Source of the DNA: Candidatus Iainarchaeum sp. | GTDB taxonomy: Archaea; Iainarchaeota; Iainarchaeia; Iainarchaeales; GCA-2688035 | Direction of reading: 5' to 3' | Length of the DNA: 64,000 nucleotides | Assembly (NCBI GenBank): GCA_017610205.1 | Contig: JAFCCL010000004.1 | Span: forward strand, 1 to 64,000 | Part shown: one piece after another, positions 35,701 to 42,789 of the stretch | Numbering within the stretch: the stretch's first letter is position 1 | Layout of the letters: each line of letters starts with the position of its first letter | Position numbers and translations under genes: made by a program | Notes under the pieces: generated by a model | Database searches by the model: none | Told to the model about the DNA's origin: nothing | What the model saw: the letters and a program-made list of their open reading frames with translations, nothing else

Positions 35701-36568
35701 AAAGCGCTGTACCACTTAATGATGTGCTTGAACTTGCTTTCTCAGAGTTACTTGTTTCATCTAATGCCCTTACAGTAACATCAGGCTCTTTGTTTCCTGA
35801 ATCGTCTTTTACTATTACAGTAATGCTCCCAGTAGTGCTTTTGGAAGTCATTCTGATATAAGTTACACTTGAAGAAATGCTTTTGCTTGCCTTGTCATAA
35901 CCAGAAGCATCTGCTGTTGCAGTTAATGTTGGACAGTTGCTTGGCTGCACTACCTTGAACTCGCCTGTGTTGCCAGATTGTGATGGAGGGGCAAAGCCCC
36001 CATTGGTGCACACAAAACTTAGAGTGACATTGCTTATAGTCCTGTTTGTTTTGCTATCAACTACTTTAATTGTCCTGTCAGAATCCTGAAGAGAAACTGC
36101 AGGAATTTCAGGCTGCATTGTAACCGAAACCGTTTCATCAGCTAGTAAAAAAATTGAACTTTTAAGGTCTTGAAAGCCATCCTTGGAAAACAAGGCTTCT
36201 GCTTTAATCTCCTTTTCAGGAATATCAACCCTTGCCTCACCCCAGCCATCGGTAAGAAACTCTACAGTCTGCCCGTCCATAACCAAATTTACCAATGTTC
36301 CGTCAAGCACCTGGTTTTGATTGTCAACAACCTTAATTGTTGCGGTCAAAACACCGCCTGAAGTGAACACAACAATGAAAAAAACTGCGAGCAAAAATGC
36401 TAATGCAATCAAAAGTGCAAACGACGGCACTATCTTGTCAATTGGGTCAGTTATCTTATAAACAGGAATATGCTGGTTTATTTTGTCCAAAATATGGTAA
36501 TATCTGTCTTCAAGGAAATAGTATCCTTTCTTGAAATAGCCAACAATTTTTTCCAAGGGATTGCCCAT
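29771..36568 (-). CDS. Giant membrane-anchored surface protein with Ig-like/carboxypeptidase-regulatory-like repeats
   Basis: A 2265-residue protein, the longest gene in the window. One N-terminal helix (~45-70) is preceded by a cytoplasmic segment (G-N-P-L-E-K-I-V-G-Y-F-K-K-G). The outside part begins with several ~90-residue beta-sandwich units of the carboxypeptidase regulatory-like kind (patterns such as T-I-K-V-V-D, G-x-Y-T-F-T-N-L-A-P-G-T-Y), continues with long stretches without a recognised domain and carries Cys pairs in its second half. Probably a cell-surface stalk or adhesin. ATG at 36568; a GTG three codons upstream is possible. It is transcribed toward the prepilin peptidase. 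Confidence 0.85.
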   Translation of the reverse strand: MGNPLEKIVGYFKKGYYFLEDRYYHILDKINQHIPVYKITDPIDKIVPSFALLIALAFLLAVFFIVVFTSGGVLTATIKVVDNQNQVLDGTLVNLVMDGQTVEFLTDGWGEARVDIPEKEIKAEALFSKDGFQDLKSSIFLLADETVSVTMQPEIPAVSLQDSDRTIKVVDSKTNRTISNVTLSFVCTNGGFAPPSQSGNTGEFKVVQPSNCPTLTATADASGYDKASKSISSSVTYIRMTSKSTTGSITVIVKDDSGNKEPDVTVRALDETSNSEKASSSTSLSGTALLSDLAPGNYTVSASSPDGRTGQKSGILVSVGETTTITITLPNADQVDMKKIYLKLIEQGTSNPVSNAQAFIYENNVLIDSTASTSLGIVEKNLSNPDSSYLVVLTHSDFVTKIESNIPLKELSDTEPINVPMARSTLEQPNPTSAKITLTVLNEALEPVQDAEATLYDVTYPEIPLNTPPGQTLENGSYTFTNLAPGTYFARATFNPTGVSGQITVVAGESALLELILVLGEGAVEVLVFNQESSLQTPVSGATVNFVDANGSMIVIASCQTDVDGKCESNPIPADREILVMATAANFVSEWSVSTIDIMDGVTADVSIGLMPEISISPEIGKIDTIFEGLYEDSDAEIKTAWVQSDKLGTLSYYARFELLFTEDISYTDIVQHVRAGLDSELNLPLPNGYKIKIMGVTGPLFTAAPMSSCWNNSAQDPFIDPLECPDGMQPSVDTSAKQVNLYYPDLEGIQVVPFVVKFNVEPGLEDGEELKLHYIAKATSGEETTVTANKVKIFLVDAALCEDEEFAWAFNLTKPDGSIEVIDTALGAINQLSMNEAYTLSYRIYNCSNRDFFNATIFAENTAPVPTSVSFVSSEPFDHGPKALTEQFSFQKDTEISGEVQIYSVLETVSTGLQFTLDTEDGPSYKKIGFAIESNLELKVTHTPDKLNPNIGSQTLYGKVMDSVLQEAAPIEGATVFLEVATGTLTTITGSAGEFMISGIEQLAGLSSVTITVRKAGYKTFESEIEVGTSPPIPNPNLECISIEKNSSSDVSIRFEKPALGATPQTDTFAITNGCDSTVVIQLNSELRTENGIDSSEPFDLNPSYSETITVYAETVENSPYPIYMGEYGIGLMAKLASDDSAAGFSGPLAVARVYVTDPNSKFRLADPEYPSDDSAMKSSFDLKAGPSDGLIRNKDYTYFEDLMLPMVDKVHDYSAVEELFSLIYTPLTQPGVEKLKQKVDFDSQTNLFTNQADFDEGGNLFINIVDSGGYVFINWIDFLMTDEEHNGGNRHRVWAQTSRDSWTNVTSELPYTASAEAKEPEIEKIIVTSAGDKEETYQIALASDKAFGDGWHKVYVEGSTIADRRLSFPAIDNVGWVDTETYYLQGTKFLEDVTINAIWQGQHNICNLNLDGPDSTLAGCAVDGYRSSAVSMPYSIGHIANTIALESKGDPELLTKVTSAKWSYISTDKDHKGWIDFTIRNNILMGEEYALIEVEDSTGVADVISEGADAEGDITLTYQVFKRGLLVTNTQTTPVNRSSSNPLELDDGDILAISVEGSSKIFSGESLENIYSELKPDNPKRVTAITFTSNSDTNEFEMDRQGNTVEPPYVKYYIYSDGSWSNASFFDIGPDEVGVDDKFWTWTAGLDLLPQAEVIAFENNSNTTVKIDKIMLDYILMKENEILLDTTTTTIRSGEPFLTNELPPNQDLVGIGDYQDVRYVLSEDSQFATVTFSDTGTTISEDPYSTGANIVVSVSTPEQESQHGTERFHIRLIGQSQDQCVGKDGLRGSTGPGAEPRILLNWDWDSINFDSCDSTNPDFIYCDPTQFTISLIKRLEKMRELAEDDLTENLPTLRQMQEFNAYLIEDAYTDDFRHDFVDYYSDQLFSADVLNHIEHPWKKYLVDNTGRFEFDTTNASSNGGQDTGLVDAGMHEIYMGLLFDNDQFNFFNADVNTDLLANIKVEIIKNSDPITQNPFYHLPFNGEIGIYEGGARDDYGIEFNNENQPLAVIKSPLGASFETDSSSGRKSIDTAVLSDFGAVNNTDAGLLLNVLQNQTRIVFAPSTATPVLLQMAPDQGKVEAYYWLRDVSGNILLSSTTFMNSWTGTGSTMKPDGTCVDYYGSNLANRILDSSVVDGTCAASVPGSYGFVYGPVQEEQLYFETVFYVPESYELNLRKSCQNNSYFYSPNGRTETTNTPLSLTYTDSRTRAVTLENVLNLITDEYVCVSSDNKGYYFWWNPQKVISELDTVKSTIPDWPEASCNIS

Positions 36569-36670
36569 TAAGAACACTCTGCTAAAAAGCCTTTTAGGAG
36601 GCTTATATTTTTCATTAATAGAATAGTTTTAGTATTAATAAATTTTGTGCAGGCAAGATTATTGTTGATA

Positions 36671-37576
36671 ATGCAGGAAAAACAAGGTGCTGAAGTTGCA
36701 GAAATAAAACTTGGATACGAATGCAATAATAACTGCATTTTTTGCCTAAATGAACATATGAAACCCCTTGGCAAACTCTCTTTTGAAAAAGCAAAAAAGG
36801 CAATTGACAGGGCAAAATCCCTTAAATGCAAAACTGTTATTTTTACAGGGGGAGAACCAAGCATTAGACCGGATTTTTTTGAATTATGCAATTATGCAAA
36901 AAAACAAGGGCTTGAAATTGAAATTCAGACAAACGGCAGAAAATTTTCTGAAAAAGAATTTGCAGAAAAAATTTCAGCTCTTGGAATTAAATTGTTTGTT
37001 GTTTCAATTCACGCACACAATGCAAAATTGAACAAAATTCTGACAGGAACAGATTCTTTTAATGAAACAATTCAGGGAATCAAAAACCTTGCATTGCTTG
37101 GAAACAAAATTGTTTCAAATACCGTTATAACAAAACAAAACATGCAAAATTTGAAAGAAATTGCAAAAATGCTTCTTGAACTAAACGTTGCAAAGGTTCA
37201 GATTACATGGCCTGAAGCAAGCGGTGCAGCACTGGCAAACTTTGAAACAGTTGTGCCAAGACTCAGCCAAGCAGCCCCTTTTGTAAGAGAAGCTTTGTTT
37301 GATGAACGAATAGGAATTGCCGGAATGCCACTGTGCACAATTGGAAAAACGTTTGAAAAATTTTGCGCTTTTCAACAGGAAAAAGTTGACTTTGATTTTG
37401 GAAAAGTGTGCAAATCAACAAAAGAAAGAAGAAAAAAGGAACGGGTTGAAAAGCCAGAGTTTTGCAGCAGGTGTGAAGCAAACCAGTACTGTGACGGAGT
37501 ATGCAAACAATACCTTAAAAAAAATGGCGCAACAGAGCTAAAGCCAATTCACAAAAAAAGAATAATGCATTTTTAA
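36671..37576 (+). CDS. Radical SAM protein
   Basis: A 301-residue radical SAM enzyme with C-N-N-N-C-I-F-C (18-25), F-T-G-G-E-P near 60 and a C-terminal Cys group (F-C-S-R-C-E-A-N-Q-Y-C-D-G-V-C) that may hold an auxiliary cluster. It resembles the MoaA/SPASM branch. The target is unknown; its divergent neighbour is the giant surface protein, and it lies about 8 kb from the His-Xaa-Ser cassette. I chose ATG 36671 over a GTG eight codons upstream because the family starts shortly before the first strand. Confidence 0.78.
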   Translation: MQEKQGAEVAEIKLGYECNNNCIFCLNEHMKPLGKLSFEKAKKAIDRAKSLKCKTVIFTGGEPSIRPDFFELCNYAKKQGLEIEIQTNGRKFSEKEFAEKISALGIKLFVVSIHAHNAKLNKILTGTDSFNETIQGIKNLALLGNKIVSNTVITKQNMQNLKEIAKMLLELNVAKVQITWPEASGAALANFETVVPRLSQAAPFVREALFDERIGIAGMPLCTIGKTFEKFCAFQQEKVDFDFGKVCKSTKERRKKERVEKPEFCSRCEANQYCDGVCKQYLKKNGATELKPIHKKRIMHF

Positions 37577-37595
37577 CGAAACAGATTTTTAGCTT

Positions 37596-37633
37596 CTTTG
37601 CCCAATTGCAACCTAATTCCTTTGCCCAATTGC
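37596..37633. repeat. Duplicated 3' end of hel308
   Basis: CTTTGCCCAATTGC occurs at 37596-37609 and 37620-37633, 24 bases apart. The second copy encodes the last residues of Hel308 (A-I-G-Q-R); the first lies past the stop codon at 37613-37615 and would encode the same residues. Confidence 0.8.
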
Positions 37634-39718
37634 TTCCTTTACCTTTTTTGCAACACCCTCACCCAAAATTCTTGACAGGTCCTTTTTGTCAATTTTTTTC
37701 AAATCTGAAACAGACCTTACATTGCTGCGCCAAAGCCTTCTTGCCCTCGCCCTTCCAATATTTCTTACCTCTGTAAGGCACAAAAGTTCCTCTTTTACAC
37801 CATACTTCAGCCGTTTCCTAAGCTTTGACAACGCAACAAAATGCATTTCAAGATTCAAAAGTTTTGCAATCTCAAGGGCAGAATAGCAAAGCCAGTCACA
37901 GCGATTAAGTTTTGCATGCAAAATTCCAGGCTGTGTTTTAAAGTCATCCATAATTGTTTGTTCCCTTGCCTCATCAATCCACAGTCCAATCATTTCAGCA
38001 GTGTTAAATTTTCGCAAAAGATTTAAGTCAAAAAACATTTCGCTGTCAAGATTAATAGGCATTTCAAGCTTGTGCAACTGCAATTGCTCCCAGAGCTCTG
38101 GTTCCCTTGCCTTTGGAACAGAAAGCCAGGGTATCATTTCACTGCAGTTGCATAAAAGGAAAAGATAGGAAAGTGGTGAAAATTTTGAAGAGGAATTCAT
38201 TCCCTTAATCATTTCAAAAGCACTCATTGGATCAAGATAGAGTTCGCTTATGCGCCTGCCCAAAGCAGTTGCCTCAATTCTTTTTTCATCAGATTCAACA
38301 AAGCCCATTTCCTCAAGCTGTTCAAGCACACTCTGCAGCTTTTCAAACAAAGCCTGCATGTTTCCAAATTGTTTTGCATAAAATGTTTTTTTGAAAAAGG
38401 ATTCAATGCTTGCAAGGTCAAAAACAAAATTGCTTGCAACAAGGGCAAGCATGTGCATTCTAAGAACTGGTTCAACCCCAAGCCTTGACCCAATAGGCTC
38501 TATTGCTCCGTTGACATATTTTTCCAAAAGCTCGTCTTTTTCGGTTTCGCACCTTGCCACAATAATTCCTCTTCCCTCCGTGTCATAGCGCGGTCTTCCA
38601 GCACGTCCAACTTGTTGTTTGAATTCAGCAACAGGAATGCGAACCATTCCAGCAGCAGTGTACCTGTAAAGCGACGGAATTATCACAGTATGGCTTGGAA
38701 GGTTGACGCCAGCGCAAAGCGTCGGCGTGGCAGCAATAAGCCTTACTTTGTTTGACCTAAATGCATCTTCAACCAAAGTCCTTTGCTTTGAAAGCAATCC
38801 TGCGTGATGAAAGGCAACTCCTTTTGAAACAAGACTGGAAAGTTTTCTGCATTGTTCGGTTGGAGACTCCAAGACCGAAAGAATTTTTTCACCTTCCTTT
38901 CCTAAATCATTTTTTTCCTCATCCTTCAGCTCTTTTTCAACAAGCGGAGCAAGCTGTGCAGCAATATTTTCAGCCCTCTTTCTGGTGTTTGCAAAAATCA
39001 TTGCCTGCTTTCCTTTAGCAAACAACGTGTCCTTAACCAATGCCTTTACAGGCTCTTTCAAATCAAGCTGTTCTCTTTTTCCCTTTCCATAATCTATTTC
39101 ACCATCAAAAAAAATTCCTTCCCTTAAAGGAATTGGCCTGTAATTGCTTTCAACCAATTCGGCTCCAAGCCATTCCGAAAGCTCTCCTGCATTTGGAATT
39201 GTCGCACTCAAAGAAAGAATTCTTAGCCGTGGATTAAGATGCCTCAATTTTGTTACAGTCATTTCAATTGTCGGACCCCTGTCAGAGCCAAGCATGTGAA
39301 CTTCGTCAATTACAAGCAGTGCAACAGACACAAGCCAGTCAGCCCTGTGGCGAAGCAATGAATCAAGCTTTTCATAAGTTGAGAAAATGATGTCATAATT
39401 TTGCAAGTGTCTGCTGCTTGAATCAAGTTCTCCTGTACTAAGCCCTGCTCTTATTTTTAATTCAGAACAATACTTTTTTTTGAATTCAGAAAAATGCTCA
39501 GAGGCAAGGGCTCTCAAAGGACAGGTGTAAATTACTTTTCGTTTTTTGTTCATTATTGAATCCAGTGAAGCAATTTCTGCAAGCAAAGTCTTTCCTGACG
39601 CAGTTGGCGCAGAAACAACAACGCTTTTTTCAAAAAAACCCTTTTTCAATGCCTTAGCCTGCATTGGATTAAATTTGGAAATTCCACTAAGCTTTAACGC
39701 CTGCTTTTTTGCATCCAT
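37613..39718 (-). CDS. hel308: Hel308-family superfamily-2 helicase
   Basis: A 701-residue Ski2-like DNA helicase that unwinds lagging-strand and branched fork structures in archaeal repair. Motifs: Q-motif-like F-N-P-M-Q-A-K-A-L near 16, Walker A A-P-T-A-S-G-K-T (37-44), D-E-V-H (138-141), S-A-T near 175, and motif VI Q-Q-V-G-R-A-G-R-P near 375. The winged helix, ratchet helices and C-terminal helix-hairpin-helix (R-N-I-G-R-A-R-A-R-R-L) follow. Normal length. Confidence 0.93.
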   Translation of the reverse strand: MDAKKQALKLSGISKFNPMQAKALKKGFFEKSVVVSAPTASGKTLLAEIASLDSIMNKKRKVIYTCPLRALASEHFSEFKKKYCSELKIRAGLSTGELDSSSRHLQNYDIIFSTYEKLDSLLRHRADWLVSVALLVIDEVHMLGSDRGPTIEMTVTKLRHLNPRLRILSLSATIPNAGELSEWLGAELVESNYRPIPLREGIFFDGEIDYGKGKREQLDLKEPVKALVKDTLFAKGKQAMIFANTRKRAENIAAQLAPLVEKELKDEEKNDLGKEGEKILSVLESPTEQCRKLSSLVSKGVAFHHAGLLSKQRTLVEDAFRSNKVRLIAATPTLCAGVNLPSHTVIIPSLYRYTAAGMVRIPVAEFKQQVGRAGRPRYDTEGRGIIVARCETEKDELLEKYVNGAIEPIGSRLGVEPVLRMHMLALVASNFVFDLASIESFFKKTFYAKQFGNMQALFEKLQSVLEQLEEMGFVESDEKRIEATALGRRISELYLDPMSAFEMIKGMNSSSKFSPLSYLFLLCNCSEMIPWLSVPKAREPELWEQLQLHKLEMPINLDSEMFFDLNLLRKFNTAEMIGLWIDEAREQTIMDDFKTQPGILHAKLNRCDWLCYSALEIAKLLNLEMHFVALSKLRKRLKYGVKEELLCLTEVRNIGRARARRLWRSNVRSVSDLKKIDKKDLSRILGEGVAKKVKEAIGQRN

Positions 39719-39788
39719 TCAAATAATTTTCCATGAATGGCTTTAAAAGGAAAAGCAGGGTAGCTTTCCGGTAAAAAATTAATTCGCA

Positions 39789-39867
39789 GAACATTCTGAA
39801 GATTCAACAAGCTGGTTGAAAGAATTAACTTCAGGAACATTCAGATGATTCAACAAGCTGGTTGAAA
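39789..39867. repeat. Duplicated 3' end of the lipoprotein gene
   Basis: Two 33-base copies (39789-39821 and 39835-39867) that match at 31 of 33 positions. The right copy is the end of the lipoprotein coding sequence (F-N-Q-L-V-E-S-S-E-C-S). The left copy follows the stop and would encode F-N-Q-L-V-E-S-S-E-C-S again. Confidence 0.9.
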
Positions 39868-40409
39868 TAAGAAAGGTTTTCCGGGCGATTTTCCTTGTCA
39901 TTCATTAAAAGCACTGCAACAATCTTGTTATTGCAAAAAGTAACTGCAATATCTGACAAAACAGTGGTTTCTTCGTCCGATGCTTCTGATTCAAGCACAA
40001 CCCAGTCAAGCTGCCCTATTCTTTTTATTTCAGGATGGCTGGACATGTTTATTCCTGAAATTTCTGTTGCATTAATCCAATCAAGTGGAATTTCAGATAC
40101 GTTGGAATATCCCCTTTCATTGTCAGCCATTAAAATTCCTATAAAACTCATTTCCGAATCATCGCCTTCGTTCTTCATAAGCAAAAAAACCGGTTCACTT
40201 CCAGTATCAGAAACCAGTGCATTGAAAATCGCCTGACCTAAAGGGGCATTAGTCCAGTCAATCCATTCACTGCTTGCAGGTGCAATCATGCTAAAGCCAT
40301 ATTTTTCAAAAGACTTTGGTTCCTCAATTGGCTCTGGCGCAGAACCAAGGCATCCGCTGAAAGCAACAACTGCAAGAAAAAAACATGCAAGAAAAATTCC
40401 TTTTTTCAT
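39831..40409 (-). CDS. Lipoprotein of unknown function
   Basis: A 192-residue exported protein: signal M-K-K-G-I-F-L-A-C-F-F and lipobox A-F-S-G-C at residue 20, then a single soluble domain with many Asn-x-Ser/Thr sites. The pattern (S-F-E-K-Y-G-F-S-M-I-A-P, later K-I-V-A-V-L-L-M-N-D) resembles the PsbP-like or lipoprotein folds that bind small ligands outside the cell, but no family is certain. Its 3' end is duplicated just past the stop. Confidence 0.72.
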   Translation of the reverse strand: MKKGIFLACFFLAVVAFSGCLGSAPEPIEEPKSFEKYGFSMIAPASSEWIDWTNAPLGQAIFNALVSDTGSEPVFLLMKNEGDDSEMSFIGILMADNERGYSNVSEIPLDWINATEISGINMSSHPEIKRIGQLDWVVLESEASDEETTVLSDIAVTFCNNKIVAVLLMNDKENRPENLSYFNQLVESSECS

Positions 40410-40464
40410 AACCTAAAAAAAGACCGAAATTGTATTTAAAACTTGCCTTATTTAAAAAAAAATG

Positions 40465-40974
40465 TTAAAATTGTTTTTTCCCTGAAAAAAATAGGAATGC
40501 AAGAACTGAAAAGGCAATCAAAGGCAGCAAAAGAACGGAAAATTCCGGAACAGGAGGCGGTTTGGAAATGAAAAGAGTTAAAGTCTTGAACTTTTGCGCA
40601 TGCAGGGAAGGGATGCCATCACCAACAGTTGGATAAAAGAAATAAAGGCCAGGTCCCCAGTTTCCTTGAACATTAACAGTAAAATTATGATTATCAGTGT
40701 TACCAACAGCCACAGGAATTGAACTTAAGCTGCTAGCAATAAATTTTTGGACACCTGCACTATCCTTAACAACAAGGCCAACAGTTGTACTGCCATCAGT
40801 GTCGCCAATATTCCTAATCACCACATCAACATCAACATTCACAGAACCTGCAGGGCCAACAGAAACAAAAGTATCTGACAAATCAAAGGAAAAAATCTGG
40901 AACTCGGCTTGGGCAAAAGCGTTGCCTGCAAAAAACAGAACAAAAAGCAGTGAAAGGAAATGCAATAATTTCAT
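40465..40974 (-). CDS. Exported protein with archaeosortase-type C-terminal signal
   Basis: A 169-residue secreted protein: signal peptide 1-21 (cut after N-A-F-A), one CARDB/Ig-like beta domain (~25-130) with V-V-I-R-N-I-G-D-T-D-G, then a linker P-P-P-V-P-E-F, a helix (~145-162) and a tail G-K-K-Q-F. The P-E-F, helix and basic tail order is that of PEF-CTERM-like sorting signals recognised by archaeosortases. Leaderless TATA box GTATTTAAAG at about 40998-41007. The domain resembles the last domain of the 848-residue protein at 54687. Confidence 0.8.
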   Translation of the reverse strand: MKLLHFLSLLFVLFFAGNAFAQAEFQIFSFDLSDTFVSVGPAGSVNVDVDVVIRNIGDTDGSTTVGLVVKDSAGVQKFIASSLSSIPVAVGNTDNHNFTVNVQGNWGPGLYFFYPTVGDGIPSLHAQKFKTLTLFISKPPPVPEFSVLLLPLIAFSVLAFLFFSGKKQF

Positions 40975-41019
40975 TCACATAAAAAAAGGCAAAAGGAGTA
41001 TTTAAAGCTTGACAAAGCC

Positions 41020-41184
41020 CTAAAAGCTTGACCATCTTGCAAGTTCCTGCATTGCATTTATATCCTGGTCAAGAGCATGAGCCAAAACCAGGTTACTTTT
41101 TGAACACCTGCCATTTTTTTGGGCCTTGACTTGCATTGGATTAAACCATGAAATGCCATAGAGCCCAAGAACCTTTTTTTTCAC
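41020..41184 (-). CDS. Chimeric small ORF (Hel308-like piece joined to a copy of a neighbour's C-terminus)
   Basis: A GTG-started 54-codon ORF. Residues ~10-24 (G-I-S-W-F-N-P-M-Q-V-K-A-Q-K-N) resemble the Hel308 N-terminus (G-I-S-K-F-N-P-M-Q-A-K-A-L-K-K). The last 18 residues (A-L-D-Q-D-I-N-A-M-Q-E-L-A-R-W-S-S-F) are identical to the end of the gene at 42060-42713, because 55 bases (41022-41076) are an exact copy of 42062-42116. It may be untranslated debris or a newly assembled gene; I see no promoter that settles this. Confidence 0.4.
   Translation of the reverse strand: MKKKVLGLYGISWFNPMQVKAQKNGRCSKSNLVLAHALDQDINAMQELARWSSF
41022..41076. repeat. 55-base exact repeat, copy 1 (copy 2 at 42062-42116)
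   Basis: The sequence starting AAAAGCTTGACCATCTTGCA is identical at 41022-41076 and 42062-42116, in the same orientation, 1040 bases apart. Copy 2 is the 3' end of the 217-residue protein gene including its stop; copy 1 ends the chimeric ORF. Exact identity over a coding end implies a recent copying event. Confidence 0.95.
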
Positions 41185-41256
41185 ATTCGTGTAATTAATT
41201 GGTTTGTAAATGGGTTTAAAATTAAGGCAAGGAGTTGGTTTCAGGTAGAAAAAAAT

Positions 41257-41511
41257 CTACTCAAATATTATTTTTTCAATTTCTGACTTCATTTTGACAT
41301 TGAGTGAAACATGCAGGCCATAGCCAGTGGGCTTTTTCACAATTATTCCTTCTCTTGCAAGCTGCTCCAATTCTTTCTTGACCTCTTTCCACAACTCTTT
41401 TGGAAAGCCTTTGGGAATGTTGTCAAAAGCAGTGTGCTTTCCGCCCCACCACCTGTGCCTAACCATTTTGCGCAAAATTCGCCTTCTAATCCCAAAAGAA
41501 GAAAGTTTCAT
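41257..41511 (-). CDS. Small conserved-looking archaeal protein
   Basis: An 84-residue basic protein with R-H-R-W-W-G-G-K-H-T-A-F-D-N-I-P-K-G-F near residue 18 and then L-A-R-E-G-I-I-V-K-K-P-T-G-Y-G-L-H-V-S-L, which reads as the second half of a winged helix. The R-W-W-G-G-K-H-T pattern is distinctive and I associate it with small archaeal proteins of unknown function. It is divergent from the winged-helix regulator at 41600; the shared 88-base gap holds promoters. Confidence 0.7.
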   Translation of the reverse strand: MKLSSFGIRRRILRKMVRHRWWGGKHTAFDNIPKGFPKELWKEVKKELEQLAREGIIVKKPTGYGLHVSLNVKMKSEIEKIIFE

Positions 41512-41599
41512 TTATTGAAACATTAAGAGTAAAATATTTAAACTTAATTGTGGCTAGTAAAATATAGATTTAGATAAATATTTGAAGGTGAATGATGCA

Positions 41600-41929
41600 A
41601 TGACTAAAGACAAATCCTTGTTTGTGGAATTTTTTGGAGACTATCCAATAATTAGGGTGCTGGACTTCCTGATAGAAAATGACATTTTTGACTACTCAAA
41701 AAAAGACATTGGCAGGAATGCCGACGTTTCCTGGAACACGCTGGAAAATTTTTGGAGTAGGCTGGAGGAAACAGGGGTTGTAACCTACACCAGAAAGGTT
41801 GGCAAGGCAAAAATGTACAAGGTCAACACAAAAAACCAAGTGGTGCAGCAGCTGATTGAGCTGGACAACAAGTTAATGAAAAATTCAATGGAAAAACTTG
41901 AGCCAGAAAAACTAAAAGCGCTTGCGTGA
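41600..41929 (+). CDS. Winged-helix transcription regulator
   Basis: A 109-residue protein with a winged helix: F-G-D-Y-P-I-I-R-V-L-D-F-L-I-E, then K-K-D-I-G-R-N-A-D-V-S-W-N-T-L (recognition helix) and E-T-G-V-V-T-Y-T-R-K-V-G-K-A-K-M-Y (wing), followed by a dimerising helix. This is a common archaeal local-regulator type; its target is unknown. GGTGA at 41587-41591 supports the ATG at 41600 over the upstream TTG. Confidence 0.78.
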   Translation: MTKDKSLFVEFFGDYPIIRVLDFLIENDIFDYSKKDIGRNADVSWNTLENFWSRLEETGVVTYTRKVGKAKMYKVNTKNQVVQQLIELDNKLMKNSMEKLEPEKLKALA

Positions 41930-42059
41930 AAAATATAAGTTTATAATATTAGAAAAAGATACGATTAATGAGGTAAGAACAATTCCAAGACTAACGAAGA
42001 AACCTTTCATTACAAAGACCTGGAACAACAAACGGTAAAAAGTAAAGACAAAAAGTAAT

Positions 42060-42713
42060 TCAAAAGCTTGACCATCTTGCAAGTTCCTGCATTGCATTTA
42101 TATCCTGGTCAAGAGCTGCAAGCCTTTTTTTCAATTCGGTGATTTTGCGATTGCTTTGCTCCATTCTGAACTTTTGCAGTAGGTCAGCATATTGTGCAAC
42201 CTTTTTGCTCTTTTTGTAAACAATACTTTCGTCAACAGTTTGCACAAGCTGTTTCCTGTAATCAAGGTCTGAAACAAATGTTTTGACCATTGGCTTCCAC
42301 CTTGAATCAGCAACAAGGTGAACAGGCAGGCTTACCTTTTCTGAATCAGCCCTGTAATCTTTGTCAACCGCACATTTTGCCAAATGTTTCCAGTACAATG
42401 GCTCCTTCAATTTTTTGAGGTGGTGTATGTTGTGATAGCTTTTTGCACCGCTGAATTTCTTTTGCCAGCTTTCAAGCCTTGTATTGTACTTATGGTGCAA
42501 TGACCTTGTTTCCTCAATTTTTTTCCTAAGATGTGTTTTGGTTGGATACAACAGCTTTGGCCATGCGCCCTCATTTGGAGAAATGTGAAGCACGCCGCCT
42601 TTTGACAAATAGTGCTTTAAGGCAGCAACCCTTGCAGCTTCCTTTTCAATATTAATGTCAACAGGCAGCATTTTTTGCAGTTGCCCAAAAGAGCTTACAA
42701 GATCTTTTCTCAT
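42060..42713 (-). CDS. Unrecognised 217-residue helical protein
   Basis: A basic, mostly helical protein with no signal or membrane segment. A mid-region has clustered His (L-H-H-K-Y-N-T-R, Y-H-N-I-H-H-L-K-K) and the last ~60 residues look like a coiled coil (E-L-K-K-R-L-A-A-L-D-Q-D-I-N-A-M). I do not recognise the family. Its last 55 bases are copied exactly about 1 kb away at 41022-41076. Confidence 0.65.
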   Translation of the reverse strand: MRKDLVSSFGQLQKMLPVDINIEKEAARVAALKHYLSKGGVLHISPNEGAWPKLLYPTKTHLRKKIEETRSLHHKYNTRLESWQKKFSGAKSYHNIHHLKKLKEPLYWKHLAKCAVDKDYRADSEKVSLPVHLVADSRWKPMVKTFVSDLDYRKQLVQTVDESIVYKKSKKVAQYADLLQKFRMEQSNRKITELKKRLAALDQDINAMQELARWSSF

Positions 42714-42789
42714 GTAAAAATTATGTGTGGCGCAGGTTAAAAAGCTTTTTCTACCAGAAGAATTTTGAAAAAGAACAGGAGTTGATTAA

